A DNA stretch of 64,000 bases, from NCBI GenBank assembly GCA_032173965.1, contig CM063295.1, positions 682,001 to 746,000 on the forward strand, given 5' to 3'. Source of the DNA: Sitta carolinensis (Eukaryota; Chordata; Aves; Passeriformes; Sittidae). The translations under genes and the position numbers were made by a program. How positions within the stretch are numbered: the first letter of the stretch is position 1; each line of letters opens with the position of its first letter. Shown here piece by piece: positions 44,311 to 56,658 of this stretch. A model generated the notes under the pieces. That model did no database searches. It was not told the origin of the DNA and saw nothing but the letters and a program-made list of their open reading frames with translations.

Positions 44311-47300
44311 CATCCCCACTTCCACCCCTAAGACTGGCCAGGCTTTCACTCTCCAAACGGGGCAACAACCCAAGAAAGCCAATGGCATCCCTGGAATTTC
44401 TCAGCTGGGCTGAATCAGGAGCAGAACAAACAAGGCCAGTAAATGCCAACTGGCAAATACAGGGCCTGGGTCTCATGAAAGGCCCTTATGGATATGCATC
44501 CAAGCAATCATGAAAAAAAGTGCAACATGACAGGATTTATTGCTTTTCATGGACTGGTGTCTCCTATCCCTCTTACAGTCACTGAGGAATGAGCCTTTCC
44601 TCCAAGCTGCCACCCCCTCAGCAAGCCTAGGAATGGCTGATGGGCTGGGAAGCAGCTCCTGGCTGGTTGCACTGTGCTGGCAAAGTCAGTAGCAAGGGGC
44701 TCCAAAGCACAAAACCTGTGACCCAGCTGGTTCCTCTGCCTGGGCTGAGCAGCTGCAGCGGGGCAGGGGGAAGGGCCATCCCCAAGCTGCACCGACATCC
44801 CTGCACCTGAGGATGGAGAAGCACTGCAGGTGCCGGCACACCATGCTCCCTTACCAGCTGGAGTCATGCAGGGTAAGGACAGGTCCCACTGCCAGGCCTC
44901 CCATCCAACCCCCAGGAATCCTGAGCCCCAGATTTCAGTGTCATAGGATCTGGGAATGGTGTCAGCAATCCTGACAGAAAACCTGAGCCGAAGCGGCACC
45001 TGCCTTAAGCTGCCGTGGCAGAGCTGGCCAGAGGCAGGGTGTGAGTGCCACAACTCTGGAGTTGGACTGGCTCCTCTGACTCTCAAAGACTTCCATTTTG
45101 CCCTTGAGTTTGCCGAGGGTTTGCTGCCTCGTCTGTAAGCAGTTTTATGGATCTCAGAAACGACTGGCACAGCCCCAGTGCTCGGGAACAAGTCCCTCTC
45201 CGTGAGTCCCGCCAAGCCTGCAGACACGGAGGCTTGGAGGCGCCAACTGCCCCTAGTCCCGCTTAAAAAGGTGTTAACTCCCGGCCTAATTGCCACCACT
45301 TAATATGTCAACACCCTTCCCGTCACTGCTGCCGAACAAGAAGAAGGTCTGAACCAGCACAGCTCAGTGCACACTCACGTGTCTGACCCTCGGCTATGTT
45401 TTCTTTCCACCTCGCTCCCCTCTATCGCTCCAGGGTGGGAGCCCAGTGTACCCCCAACACCCTGAGGCCCTCTCCCCAAGCAGGGGAGCATCTCCCCTCC
45501 AACCATTCACGTTCAGCCCCCCTCTTTCTCCACACGCAGACGAAGCGAACTTCACCTACAGCATCCTAACATTGCAGAGGGAAAAAATTGGCAGGAAATT
45601 AAAGAGTTTCTTGTAACAAGAGTAACAGTAACAGAGCTCCAAGGCACAGCTAGGAAGTATATAAAGTATCTTCTAAAATAACACGTTAGCCCAGCCCCTC
45701 CCCAGAAGGACCACGCCAGCGCCGGTATCCACACGGCACAGGATCAGGGCAGGAGAAGGCAGCACAGACATTTGCCGTGATCACAGCCGTGTCCTTCCAG
45801 GTTTTTCTAAGATTTTTCCAAATTTGGCCATCACCGTGTTTTATATCTATTCACGTCACTCCATCTTTTGCTTTTTAGAGACACAGAAGATGGAAAAACA
45901 ATAAAATCAGTCTCTGAGTTTAGTCCTCTACCCCATTTGCACAGACGGTTTCAGCAATTTATTTGAGGCTGCTGTCATAAAATGCCTCTTGCTCACGTCC
46001 TAACAGACTGGCAGCGCAGAACTCTTCAGAAAAGGGCGATTCATGCATTATTTTTCTTTTAAAAGGCTACTTCCTAGAGCATCCAAAGCAGCTCTTCCCT
46101 GCTGTAGTGGTACAGTCCCCATCCCTGCACAGGTGAGTAGGAGAGAGGGAATGGGCTCAGGGTTTCGAGAGCCAGCACCAACACACTTACAGAGTACCTG
46201 CCCGACCCCCCGAGGCTCAGCCAACACTGCAACTTTCAGCAAAGCAGAAAACTCACCTGGCCTCCAGTGGTCCAGCCCTTTCACAGTTCTCTTTCCAAGC
46301 ACTGCCCTGCAGAGTCCGAAGGGATGAGCTGATTCCCCCCGGTACTGTGGACCCTTGGATTCAGCGTGGGAACCCATTTTGGGTGATCAGGCTCTCTCCT
46401 CACGCACCTCACTCCCTGACTTGGAACCAGGGAAAATGCAAGCAGTGGTATCTACTTATCATCATCTCCATGGTCTCCCTGCCTGGCTCCAAGACTTGCA
46501 GAGTCATCTGTGCTAAGGACTGGCAGCAAACTCACACCCTGAAGTTACAGGACAGATGCCAGCACAGCCATGAGCTTCCATGCAGATGTTCCCTCTCAAA
46601 GCTGCAGTGACCTTGGGAAGCAGAGGACCAGGCTCCAGCCACTTCTGCAATGATTCTAATGAGTCGGACATTGATCTATGTGCATTGGCTTCACCCTTTG
46701 GAGACTCCAGGATAATCCCTTGGATGGGTGTAGGTGAGAGGCCACAACCCTGATGGTCACAGTGAGCTGTGGGCTGGGACACAGCCCAGCCTATTGCCAG
46801 CCCTGACCTCCTACTGCACATGGACACCCATCAAACCTAGAAGAGCACATTTTCTGCAACTTACAGCCTTCCTGCCTCCCCCAGCCTTTCCTCACCAGGG
46901 AAAGAGCCAAGAGCTGAGCAAGTCAAAGAGTGTCCTTTGCACGGGTACCCAACAGCCACGTGCAGACACCCTAGAGCCTGGCAGACCCTCTCATGGCCTG
47001 GGTGGAGTGGTTGAGATGACCTGGCCCTTCACTGTAGTCACAAACACCCTTCCAGGGCTGGTCCCATCACTGACCCATGGTAGACTGAATGACAAACAGA
47101 AAGCCAAGTCTCTTGGTTGAACACAGCTGGGTCTTCTTCCTCAGCTGTTCACCTTCCCTGAGGTCCTCCCAGGAAACAGAGTGAGTAAGGAAACAGAGAC
47201 AGGGGGGAATCATCCTGCTCCAGGCTCTGGTTTTCCGCCAGGACACCCCACTGGAGCAGAGCAAGGGTTCTGATGGATGTGGTGGCTCATTGCCAGCCTG

Positions 47301-49375
47301 ATCCATGCACCAGCGAGGCAACAGGAGCTCTCCAAGGATCCCACACAGCAATGGCCCCAGCCAACTTCCAGCAGCATCACAAATTAAAGCTCAGCTTGAA
47401 ATGAGGAAGGGGATGAAGAACCCGCAATGTGGTCAATGCCATGGGAGAGAGGAGGGAGGGCCTGGAGGAGATCAAGGAAGAGGAACGGGGAAGGCCAGGT
47501 TTGGGAAAGCAAAAGCCAGACAGACAAGGGATTTTGCTCCATCACCAGCGTCGGAGCCACGGCCCTGTGCACTCAATGGGGATGTGAACAGCGAAACCTG
47601 ATCGGCTGTTAACCCAGGAATGCGTGGAAATGGCAAATGCACATAACTCCAGGGAATCTGCCAGCGGTGCCCCAGCACCCGGAATCACACGGATAACCCG
47701 CGCGCTTTGCGCATGAGCTCATCCTGGGGATAATGCTCTCACATGAGCCCAGCCAGCAGGAATTCTCTGCACACTTGGTGGGACGGGGGGGCTCAGGGGT
47801 ACACCCTTCTTCTCCTGCTCCTTTCCCCTTGCCCTCCTGCCACCATCCCACATTTCCCACAGATCGCACACTGCCCCCTGGGATCGTGCATGGGTCCCAA
47901 AACCCTGTGAGCTGTGCCTGGTGCTGCAGCCTCCCCACACAGGGCTGCAGAGGGGCTGGGGACAAACACCAGAGAATACTATAAAATCGGGGGAAAGAAA
48001 GGAGGGGAGAGGCATCTGTGCTTGCACATGCCGAGCACTGAACCTGCTTCTTTCTATTCTTCCCACCTGCTGGGAAAGGGAATGAGAATGTCTTCCCTGT
48101 TTCACCCACATCCTTGCTGTTGGTGGTGCTTCATGCACCCAGCAGGGCACAAGAGCACTGGGAGGGAGGATCATGCTCCAGCCCTGGGAGTACGCTGGTC
48201 ACCATGAGGTGTTGTACCATTCTTCACAGCACTGCATCCATGCAACTCCTCTCCCCTTGCCTCTGCCTTCCCTTCTCACCATAGTCAGCCTTGTGAAAAG
48301 AAGCTGGAATCCATGGAGGTCCCCTCTCCCTGGGAACCATCCAGCAACAGAACACAGCTTCCTTCTCGCAAGCAGCAAATGACCACAGAAGAACCATCAA
48401 TAATATTGCTTATTCTATTCTTCCCTCTCCCAAATGCATCAGCCCAGAACTTGCTGTCTGCTGAAAGGGATGGTGAAAGTCCCATGGAGCAGGAGCAGGA
48501 CTTGACCTTTGGTGGAAGTCACCTTAGCTGTGCTCCACAGGCCAGGCATCCAGGTGATCCAGGAAGCCAGCTTGGCTCACAGAGGACATGTTTGTCACTG
48601 CTTGGGCACTGACACCTTCTGCTCATGGTTGTTTTTCTGGGGACCACCTATAAGTGGAAGTCAAATGCCTGCCCCTTCCACACCTCAAAGTGTCTCCTCC
48701 AGAAAACAGCTTCCCTGTATCCATCTCCTAGTGGGAACCAAGGAGAGACAAATCCACAACAGGTGGAGGAAGAGCTCAGACCTGCAAGGCAGGAATTCAA
48801 GCTGCACTGCACCTGGCACAGGGACTGCTGAAAACCAGGGGATCCACGGGCCATAGGGTCAGGGGGACTGGATTCAGCTCCTCAAACAGCACCCCAGCAT
48901 GCCCTGAGGACTGGGCTGCATCCTGCTGGGATGAGCTCCCTTCCAGAGCCTGGCAGGGGTGTCTTGCAGGGGGCACAGCATTCATGCCCAAGGTCAGGTA
49001 ATCGGAGTTTTGGAAGCAATTCCAGGCTTTTTTGAACTGACTCCAGAGAAGCAGGATCTTCTACCTTTGAACTGAATGATCCAATCTGTCCACAACCAAA
49101 TCCCTCCCTCTCCAGTGGCTCATCTCTGGAGCCTCTGACGTCACTCACCCTGGAAATGCCAGGGCAGAAACAAAATGAGCCAGCCCAAAATCAAGCCAAG
49201 ACAGAAAAGGCAGGTGGGGCACGAGAGTTTGGGTCCATAATCTGTCCTACCCTGGCTGGACAGACCCCCAGAAAGGACTGGAAATGCAATTTAATGTGTC
49301 AGCAGAAGGATACTTTTCACCTGGACAGCTCTGTTCAAAGAGCCCACATTGGGCTGTGAGTCTCTTGGAGACACG
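44311..49375. other. Unique DNA, no gene recognised
   Basis: No exon or mobile element recognised. The 250-codon minus frame at 44547-45299 has no domain. The segments 45290-45420 and 45570-46060 have dense AT-rich motifs with retained CpGs, such as TATTCACGTCAC near 45848, and could be conserved non-coding DNA. Positions 47690-47745 contain a CpG-rich CCCGCGCGCTTTGCGC patch. Confidence 0.45.
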
Positions 49376-49391
49376 CCCCCCCCCCCCCCCC
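49376..49391. repeat. Poly-C tract (16 C)
   Basis: Sixteen uninterrupted C residues, with poly-G on the minus strand. Confidence 0.95.
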
Positions 49392-49859
49392 ATATTCCCC
49401 TGGAGCTTCCATCTTCTTCTCCAGGCAGGGCTCTCCCCTTCCATGGGGCAGCATCACCCAGGAGCTGGCTCAGGACCCTGGGGTGGGCAGAGAGCTAGGC
49501 ATGGGAGGAGAAGGGACCGAGGTTCAGACTGCGAAAGGAACAAGAGAATGAAAAGTTAGGCCAAGAAAGTGGAAAGCTGAGAGGTAACACAACAGTGGGG
49601 TAAAAATCCCAAGGGCAGAGAGACATGGCAGAGGTCACAACCAGCCTGCCCCGGGGCTGAGGGGTGGGAGCAGATGCAGAGTGGGGGTAGCTCCTCATTT
49701 TAACACCTTCCAATCCTACATCCCACCCCAGAGCTGGATTTCTGATTGATCACCAGTGCACGGGACATGGAGCAACAGGAGATGAGTGTTCATGTGCCAG
49801 GAGTTCCCTGCGCTCCCCAAAACGCTGCCCACACCATGTCACAGCCGGTGAACTGAGAT

Positions 49860-50650
49860 TTTCCCCAAAGCCGGCCAAGAGCCGTGAGCGAAGCATCGGC
49901 ATGTGAGACAGCCCCGGCCCTGCGAGCAGGATGCACGGAAGCCCGGGGTAACCGGACACCCGGCGGCTCCTGCGGGGACAGTGATCTCCTCTGCCGGGAG
50001 AGCCAGGAGCAGCGGGAGCCCCCCATGGGTGGGGGAAACGGCACCAGGCAGTCCCCTGGAGATCCCATGAGATCCCAAAGACCCCAGCAGATCTCCAAGC
50101 TATTTCCAAGCCACAGCCTAGAGTGGTGCCAGCCCTTTCCGTACGTGCCAGGCGATGTGGTAGTCACGGCTCCGCGTGACTCGGCCGAAGCCAGACGCCA
50201 GCAGACAGAGTTACCGTAGTCACCCGCGGCCAGACTGGAGGCGAGCAGCAGCAGGAGGAGGAGGAGGAGGAGTGGGAGGCCGAGGGCTCACGGGGGACTC
50301 GCTGCTTCAGCGCGACATCTAAAGGGCCCCGCAGGCGGATGCACGGGGAGGATTTCCCCGCTGCAATCCCGCTCCCGCCGCATCCCTCCGGCTGTGGGCG
50401 CCGGTGCTGGACACGCGCCGGCAGCTGAAGCACCGGGCTCCAAATCGGGCGTGGAAGAGAGTGACGCGGTGCTTGGATTAAAATCCCGGAGCGACTGCAC
50501 AGAACTCGCCGATAACAGCACGGATTTTCAGCCCCAGGGGGGGCGAGGGCGGGGGAGCTGCCGGGATACACCAACATCTACTTATAAGCTCTCTGCCCTC
50601 CCCAGGGGCCGCAGAAACAGCAGCTCTGCCCCTTGCAGACACATCCGAAC
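49860..50650 (-). promoter_or_regulatory. CpG island with possible minus-strand promoter
   Basis: The block has many CpGs and high GC compared with both flanks. On the minus strand a TATA-like CTTATAAGTAG lies at about 50577-50587. Further along, a frame beginning MRRERDCSGE (ATG near 50384) ends at a TGA at about 50295-50297. The same frame continues directly into a leucine-rich hydrophobic run ending ASSLAAG, which looks like a secretory signal peptide, then DYGNS with a GGTAACT donor-like site at about 50213. No ATG lies between the stop and the leucine run. It could be a first exon with a non-coding or mis-sequenced 5' part, a (GGA)n artefact (50250-50272), or a bare CpG island. Confidence 0.45.
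50249..50273. repeat. (CAG)n/(GGA)n trinucleotide run
   Basis: GCAGCAGCAG is followed by five to six GGA units on the plus strand. On the minus strand it reads (TCC)n(CTG)n and supplies most of the leucine codons discussed for the CpG island. Confidence 0.9.
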
Positions 50651-51440
50651 CTGCCCAAAGCGTCCCAGAGCCTAGGGATGGAGGCGCAGGAAGCTTTGGA
50701 CGGTGAGGAGCAGGGCTCAGGCTGCAGGAGCAGAGCGGAGGCTGCCTTTTATCCTCTACAGAGCCTTGGGCTGGTGCCACACTCAGTTCAGGCAAGGAAC
50801 AAAGCTACTGCTGAAAAGGAAAATAGGCAAGATGGAAAGGTGCAGAACACAGCAGGTGTGGGCACAGAGCCAGGAGCAGCCCCCACACCCAAAACTTATT
50901 CTCTCTGCCCTGCCCCCCCCCCCCGCTTCCCATCAATCTCTGACACCTGATAAATGCCTGGTGGCAAAGTCCTGCAAGGAACTTCACAGGTATCAAACAA
51001 TTAGGCTGCTCAAGACATTCTTTTGAAAGCTACAGAGTTTGTTATTCTCTAGAGTCTTTGTTGTGCTTCATCTATACCAACCCAAAATACTCCTCAGCAG
51101 GTACAAAATTCTTTCCTGAATTCCAAACAAAGGTCTGCTCCTAACAAATTACAGTAATTGCTGTAAAGCAGCTGAGATTGCAGTGCAAGGGCCTCACCCC
51201 AGCTAAATCACTGGGACCCCCATTTTCTCCACTCACAGCTAGACATTTTTTCTGTTAATGGGAACAGGGTTTCTGGAACAGCCACAGATGCAGGGAGCAG
51301 AGGTGGATTTGGCTTGGTACTTCCACTCCCAAATCCCTGCAGGTGATGAATTGGCTGCAGACAGAGCTCTGACACCAGACCTCATCCAGAAAACACCCAC
51401 AGGTGCTGCCAGGGCTCAGCATGTCCTGCAACAGCCAAGG
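50651..51440. other. Unique DNA, no gene recognised
   Basis: Contains the 12-C tract 50913-50924. The segment 50940-51200 is AT-rich, with motifs such as CAAATTACAGTAATTGC, and may be conserved. No gene or mobile element recognised. Confidence 0.45.
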
Positions 51441-51582
51441 GATGGAACAGCTCTCCTATGGGGAAAGGTTGACCAGGCTTGGAGCAACCTGTTCTGGTAG
51501 AAGGTGTCCCTGCCCATGGCAGGGGGGTGGTATGAGATGTCTTGAAGGTCCCTTTCGATTCAAACCCTTCTGGGATTCTGGG
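51441..51582 (+). mobile_element. CR1 LINE fragment with internal deletion
   Basis: The left end CAGCTCTCCTATGGGGAAAGG belongs to the ORF2 C-terminal coding area. It is joined directly, near 51470, to GCTTGGAGCAACCTGTTCTG from the 3' end. In complete copies these lie several hundred bases apart. The tail TTCTGGGATTCTGGGAA closes it. Confidence 0.85.
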
Positions 51583-54340
51583 AACATCCTTCCCTTGGCT
51601 TCCCATCCAGCCCCTCTCTAACCCACCTCGGCACATATCTGCTCTTGGAGGGGGGAACCAAGATGTCCCAAGTGCTTCAGAAACTTATTTTATAACTCCC
51701 AGTACCTTTTCCTTGTCCAAAGCTCCTCACCAACTCTCTTGTAGCCCCCATAGAAACTGGAAGAAGCTCTAAGGTCTCACCAGAGATTTCTGTTCTTCAG
51801 GCTAAATAACTTATTAGCGGGGGAGAGAGACCCAGGAGCCAATGGAGCCCACTAATTACCCCAGCTAATTGCCTCAGTGAAGCCCCAGGTTGGGCCAGGT
51901 GGTGGGAGTGGGGGGTGGCTCCCCTCAGCAGCTTTCCCAGCCAGTGTGGGGGACTGGGGCAGCTCTGCCTTCCCTGCCAGCAGTCTCCTGTTTCCAAACA
52001 CCTCGCTCTCGTCTGCCAGGGTTGCATCAACTCCCACACTCATATTTATAACCAGGGTTTAAAACCTGATATTCCATTTCCAGTAGCTCGTTGGGGTGAG
52101 ATGAATCCACAGGGCCCCCAGCCAAGCAGCTGCTGCCAGCGTGATCCCTCTTCCCTTCACATCCTGCTCAGAAAAGCTCCCCACCGTCAACCTGGTGCCA
52201 GGGCTTACTGGCATGGGCTCTTTAATTAGCTGAGTGAGGCAAAAGGCAGGCTCTCATTAAAGGAAGAGCTAATTGAGCCCGTGCAGGGGGACAGGGAGCT
52301 TGGTGGTGTTTGACACAGCATTGGTTAATTGAACTAAATTGTGCTCAGGCACATTGCTCCTTCCCCTTCCCAACCAGTCTCACCACCAGACTGAGGCTTT
52401 GGGGATTAAAAAGACCCCCACCAGCTATTTTTAAACTGATGGATGGGCAGGAAGGGGTTAGGTGAGAGCGGGAGGGAAGCCCCTCTCCATCCCCAGCACT
52501 ATCTCTCTCAGCACAGCCCCTCCTTGCCAGAGAGGCCGTGGGCTGAAGGGAGCTGCAGGTCCTTCTCCAGAGCTGCTTCTCTGCTCCTTCCCTATGCTAG
52601 GGAGGGAGATCCCAGCTCCAGCCACCACGGCTCCAGGACTCACCCTGAGGCCAACTCGCAGCAGGCTGGTGGCAGCAGAAAGACCAGCCCTGCCATGCCC
52701 GTGCCAGCCAGGCTCCGGGACCTCCACTCCCTCCAGCAGGAAACTTCCAGCTGCTTTGGGTTATAAATAAAGAGTGACCTGATGAGAACAGCCAATCTCC
52801 TGGCACCAGGATCAGTCACACACCTATTAAGTGTACAAAGCTACCTCTCAGATTAACAGGAATCCATAAACCCTGGCATTAGGAGCAGATTTGGAGCTTG
52901 GCTGAGACCCATCACCCAGTCTGCTTCCATATAACATCTAACTCCACATTTATTTTGCCTTGGCTACCTTTTGTGGAGAATCGTAGACCCAAGTGTGGTA
53001 GAAACAGCATAAAAAGGAGAACTCAAGCCTGGGACTCAACCAAATCCTCACCCAGCCTCGGCTGCACTGTGTGTGTCTGCAGAGGCCAAGCAGTTTCTGT
53101 GTGCCCAAAATTGTTTCTGTGGAAAAGTAAAATAGCATTTAGTAGCCTGAAAGGGGCAGTAAGAAGAAAAATTGCCTATTATTTGAAATGTGCTTTGGAA
53201 ACTGAAAAGTATTTGGGAAACAAAATAAAGCTTGAAATTATCCAGGCTCCTGGCTAGGTGATGCAGCACTGCTCCACCCCCACCCTGAGCACTGAGGACC
53301 AGCTAATTTTTGGGGGTATTTGGAGGGGTGGCTGTCCAGCAGGCAGCACCACATTTCCCTGCCTTTACTTTCAAAGCAGCTGTCTGGCCCTGTCCCATTC
53401 CTGGGCACCTGATGCCACCTCACTGGCCCCAAGCCCTGCTCCTGGCCAGCCCCTTGCAGCACAGCACAGGGCACTGGCTGGGAAAACCCTCCACACAGGG
53501 AAAACACTGCACAGCCCCAGCCAGTGCAGTGGGGACATTCCAGCCACCCAGGACTCGCTGCTGCAGCGACAACTCCAACTGGCTGCAGGTGTTCCCTGTG
53601 GAGCACCCCCACCACCTGCTGTCATAAAGGGCCAGACTGAGGGAGGTGAGGCATTTCCTGGTATCCAGCATGGGTTTCAAAGCACTTATTCAGAGGAGGA
53701 GAGTTCTCCTCCATAATCAGCCCTCTGTCATCCTGTCCCACTTCATTTTGGGACTCCCGGCAGCTGCTGTTCGGGGTGGAACAGGCTGGAACCACCAGAC
53801 ATTCCCTGACATTCAAGGCAGGGATGTGATCCCATTTTGGAGAAAGTAGAAGTTATTGTCTGATAACCTCAGAGAAGAATCTGAGCAGATGCTCAGTGAA
53901 GATGAAAAATAAATGCAAAACTCAGTCCTGCTGCAGACTGGTGCTTGAGGCCATGCTGAAACCCATTCTTCCCTGATGGGAAGCTGTTTTTAGACAAAGC
54001 TTTTTCTGGTGCCTACAGAGCAGGAGAAAGTATGGGGGTGTCCCAGCAGTCACGACAAACTGCTGGGAGCTGAAAATCCATTTGCCTGCAACAGGGAGGC
54101 CAGGCAGGGATTAACTCTGATCCACCTCCACCTCATTACCCCCACACAGCATCCCCAGCAGGGAGGCAGCCTGTGTAAGGAAAAGACAAACGAGTGCCTG
54201 CAAACCCCCACCCCGGGCAGTGACAGCCCCTGAGTCTCAGCCCTGTCACTGGGGAGAGAGCAGAGCATCCTCAGGAGCCTTTTTCTGAAAAGCTTCACCT
54301 CTGGAAGGCACGGAAAAACCTACACCCAGAGCATAACATC
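51583..54340. other. Unique DNA with homeodomain-motif patch, no gene recognised
   Basis: No exon recognised. The 119-codon plus frame at 52898-53257 ends near an AATAAAG at about 53224, but nothing else supports a gene. The patch 51800-52340 is annotated separately. Confidence 0.45.
51800..52345. promoter_or_regulatory. Cluster of TAATTA/TAATTG sites, possible enhancer
   Basis: TAATTA lies at 51853-51858 and 52223-52228. TAATTG lies at 51866-51871, about 52270-52275 and 52326-52331. AATTAGC and GTTAATTGAAC contexts sit in otherwise GC-moderate DNA. These are homeodomain cores by established knowledge. A shared enhancer is inference. Confidence 0.3.
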
Positions 54341-54640
54341 TATTGTAGAATGGGGCGTGTTGAAAGTTCAAGATCATTTGGTTCCAACCCCACTGTAGGG
54401 ACACCTACCACTAGACCAGGTTGTTCATGGCCTTGGACACTACCAGGGATCCAGGGGCAGCCACAGCTGCTCTGGGCACCCTGTGCCAGGGCCTGACCAC
54501 CCTCACAGGGAGCAATCCCTTCCCAATATCCCATCTAACCCTGCCCTCTGGCAGTGGGAAGACATTCCCCCTTGGCCTGTGGCTCCAGGCTCTTGTCCAA
54601 AGTCCTTCTACAGCTCTCTTGAAGCCCCTTTAGGTACCTG
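54341..54640 (-). mobile_element. CR1 LINE 3' fragment (about 300 bp)
   Basis: The minus-strand tail ACGCCCCATTCTACAATA is followed by TGATCTTGAACTTTC, CAACCTGGTCTAGTGGTAGG, a deletion bringing in GTGTCCAAGGCCATG, GCACAGGGTGCCCAGAGCAG, GGATATTGGGAAGGGATTG and CTGCCAGAGGGCAGGGTTAG. It ends with a partial ORF2 C-terminus. Diverged and dead. Confidence 0.92.
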
Positions 54641-55675
54641 AGAGATGCACTCATAATTTCTAATTCAATCTGAAATTATTTCATCTGCTCTATCCAATGA
54701 CTCCACTCCTGCTGTGTTACAAGTGGGAAGTACTTGAGCCATACATGGCAAGAGGGGAGGGATCCCACCCCCAGCCCTGTGTGGGTTTGCTGAGTACCTC
54801 TCAACCCTGCTGCAGAGCTGCCTCCTCTCCCAAGGAGCACAAGGACGCTCTGCCTCCACCCTTGCTGACAGCTTGGAGCTGGCCCAGCTGAAAGGCACTA
54901 CAGCTACAAACCATGAGTGTGTTTGAAGTTGGAAGGATTTAAGAAATGCTCATCATCATCAGTTTTAATATTGAGATAAGGCTTGTACCTCACAAGCTGA
55001 GCTGAAGAGATCCCAGTGCCAGAGGCAGGGAGGCGCTGTCTTAGATCCTTATCTAGGACACTGAGATGCTTCCACATGATACCACCACCAAATTTTGGTG
55101 GTTATCTTGTAGCTACCCAGCAGTCAAGTTTTGTTTGTGCAAAAGTGGTAATGAGCCATTATTTCTATTCTCATTTCCCCCCATGAGAGGCATCATCAGA
55201 GGAAGGCAAGGCAGGCTGATAGCCAGGGGCAGCCAGCAGAGCACAGCTAAGTATACGTTGCTTTCACACACCAGACTTGGGTTGTCTGGATAAATTTGCT
55301 TCTCCACCTTCACAGCAAGATGGTTTTGGGTACCCCCACACATTGTGGTTAGCACTGGTCAATCCAGCAGCTGAGATCCAGATGGCAACTCCAGGCTGAA
55401 TTAACCCCATCAATCACTCTAACCCCAAACCTTGGGAAACTGCAGGACACGGTAGCAGGATGTGCAGCATCTACACTCAGACATCTGCATGCTCCTTTTA
55501 AGAGGGAAATGGAATTTTAATCCCACCCAGCTGTTGTGTAGGGCCTTGTGAAGGCAATAGGTGGGAGCACCCTGGGAAACGTGTGTGCCTGGTCCCAACG
55601 ACCCAGATCCAGGAGAGCCTGGAGGATAAGGGATCTTTCTGCAGTTTCCATTGGCCAACGAAGGAAAGTGGAAAC
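54641..55675. other. Unique DNA, no gene recognised
   Basis: No gene recognised. A small imperfect hairpin lies at 55078-55106 with perfect 9-bp arms (ACCACCAAA and TTTGGTGGT) around one T. Confidence 0.45.
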
Positions 55676-55828
55676 AGAATCACAGAATCACAGACTGGTT
55701 TGGGTTGGAAGGGACCTTGAAGTTCATCTCATTCCACCCACTACCATGAGCAGGGACACTTTCCACGTTGTCCCAAACCTTGTCCAGCCTGGCCTTGAAC
55801 ACTTCCAGGGATGGGACGTAGAAGCTGC
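55676..55828 (-). mobile_element. CR1 LINE 3' fragment
   Basis: The minus-strand tail CAGTCTGTGATTCTGTGATT is followed by GGTCCCTTCCAACCCAAACC, TCATGGTAGTGGGTGG and AAGTGTTCAAGGCCAGGCTG. It is truncated near CATCCCTGG. Confidence 0.95.
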
Positions 55829-56658
55829 CTTACTGCCATTGCTGCTTGTCACAGGCAAGAACAGCAACAAGGCTTGTGATGCTTTTGCTTTGACTGCAGG
55901 TTCCCTGTAATTAAGAGCAAGAGCTACTGCAACAAAACGAATTGCAGAGCAAATCTTCATGAGCAATGAGGGCCCAGGCAGAGTCAACACCACATATAGG
56001 AAGGAGAGAAGTGACAGCCCTGCAGGGTTCAGCAGGTTGAGGGTGGTCAGGTGATGTGCCTGAATTAAAATCTGGTTCTCACTGGGCTGAATGCTAAAGA
56101 AATGTAGGAACTGGCAATCCTAACTTGCCTGAGCTGCTGTATCTCAGCCATAGGAGCCAAAGCTTCTTCAGGGTGGCCACTCATTCCTGCCCACAGATCA
56201 CTCCTGCCAAAATGCAGATAATGGTTAACAGCCAGGGTGCCCCAAGGGCCTTGACAAGTCCAAAACCACACCAAAAATCCCAGGGATGCAGAAAGGATGC
56301 TATGAAACAGCTACATCCAGAGAAGACCTTGTAGCACACCAGGAAAGAGGTGACTCAAGCACAGAGCCTGCGGCTCATGCTGGCATTCCCAAAAAACTGC
56401 TCTCTGCTTGTCCCACAGGTGAGCCAACTGGGTGAAGCAGAAACTGTTTGTAGAGACAGGCACCTGAGAAAGGAATAAGGGCATGAAAACCCCCAAGAGT
56501 TGAGAGGGGGGCATTTCCTGACAGATGAGGGTGTCTGGTAATGCCCAGTTCTTGGCTGGAGGAAGGAGGCAGAAAGTGCTTGGGCTGTGTTGAGAGGAGC
56601 CTGTCTTGGGCTGCAGTGCAAGAAGTATGTGATCTATCACCAGCTGTTAAGAACCAGG
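55829..56658. other. Unique DNA, no gene recognised
   Basis: No gene or mobile element recognised. Confidence 0.45.

Noticed and set aside
44547..45299. 250-codon minus frame
   Set aside because: No domain, no supported start context. It overlaps other open frames of similar quality on both strands.
46090..46135. GTGGTACAGTCCCCATCCCTGC resembling a CR1 segment
   Set aside because: Only about 25 bases are similar and neighbouring CR1 blocks are missing.
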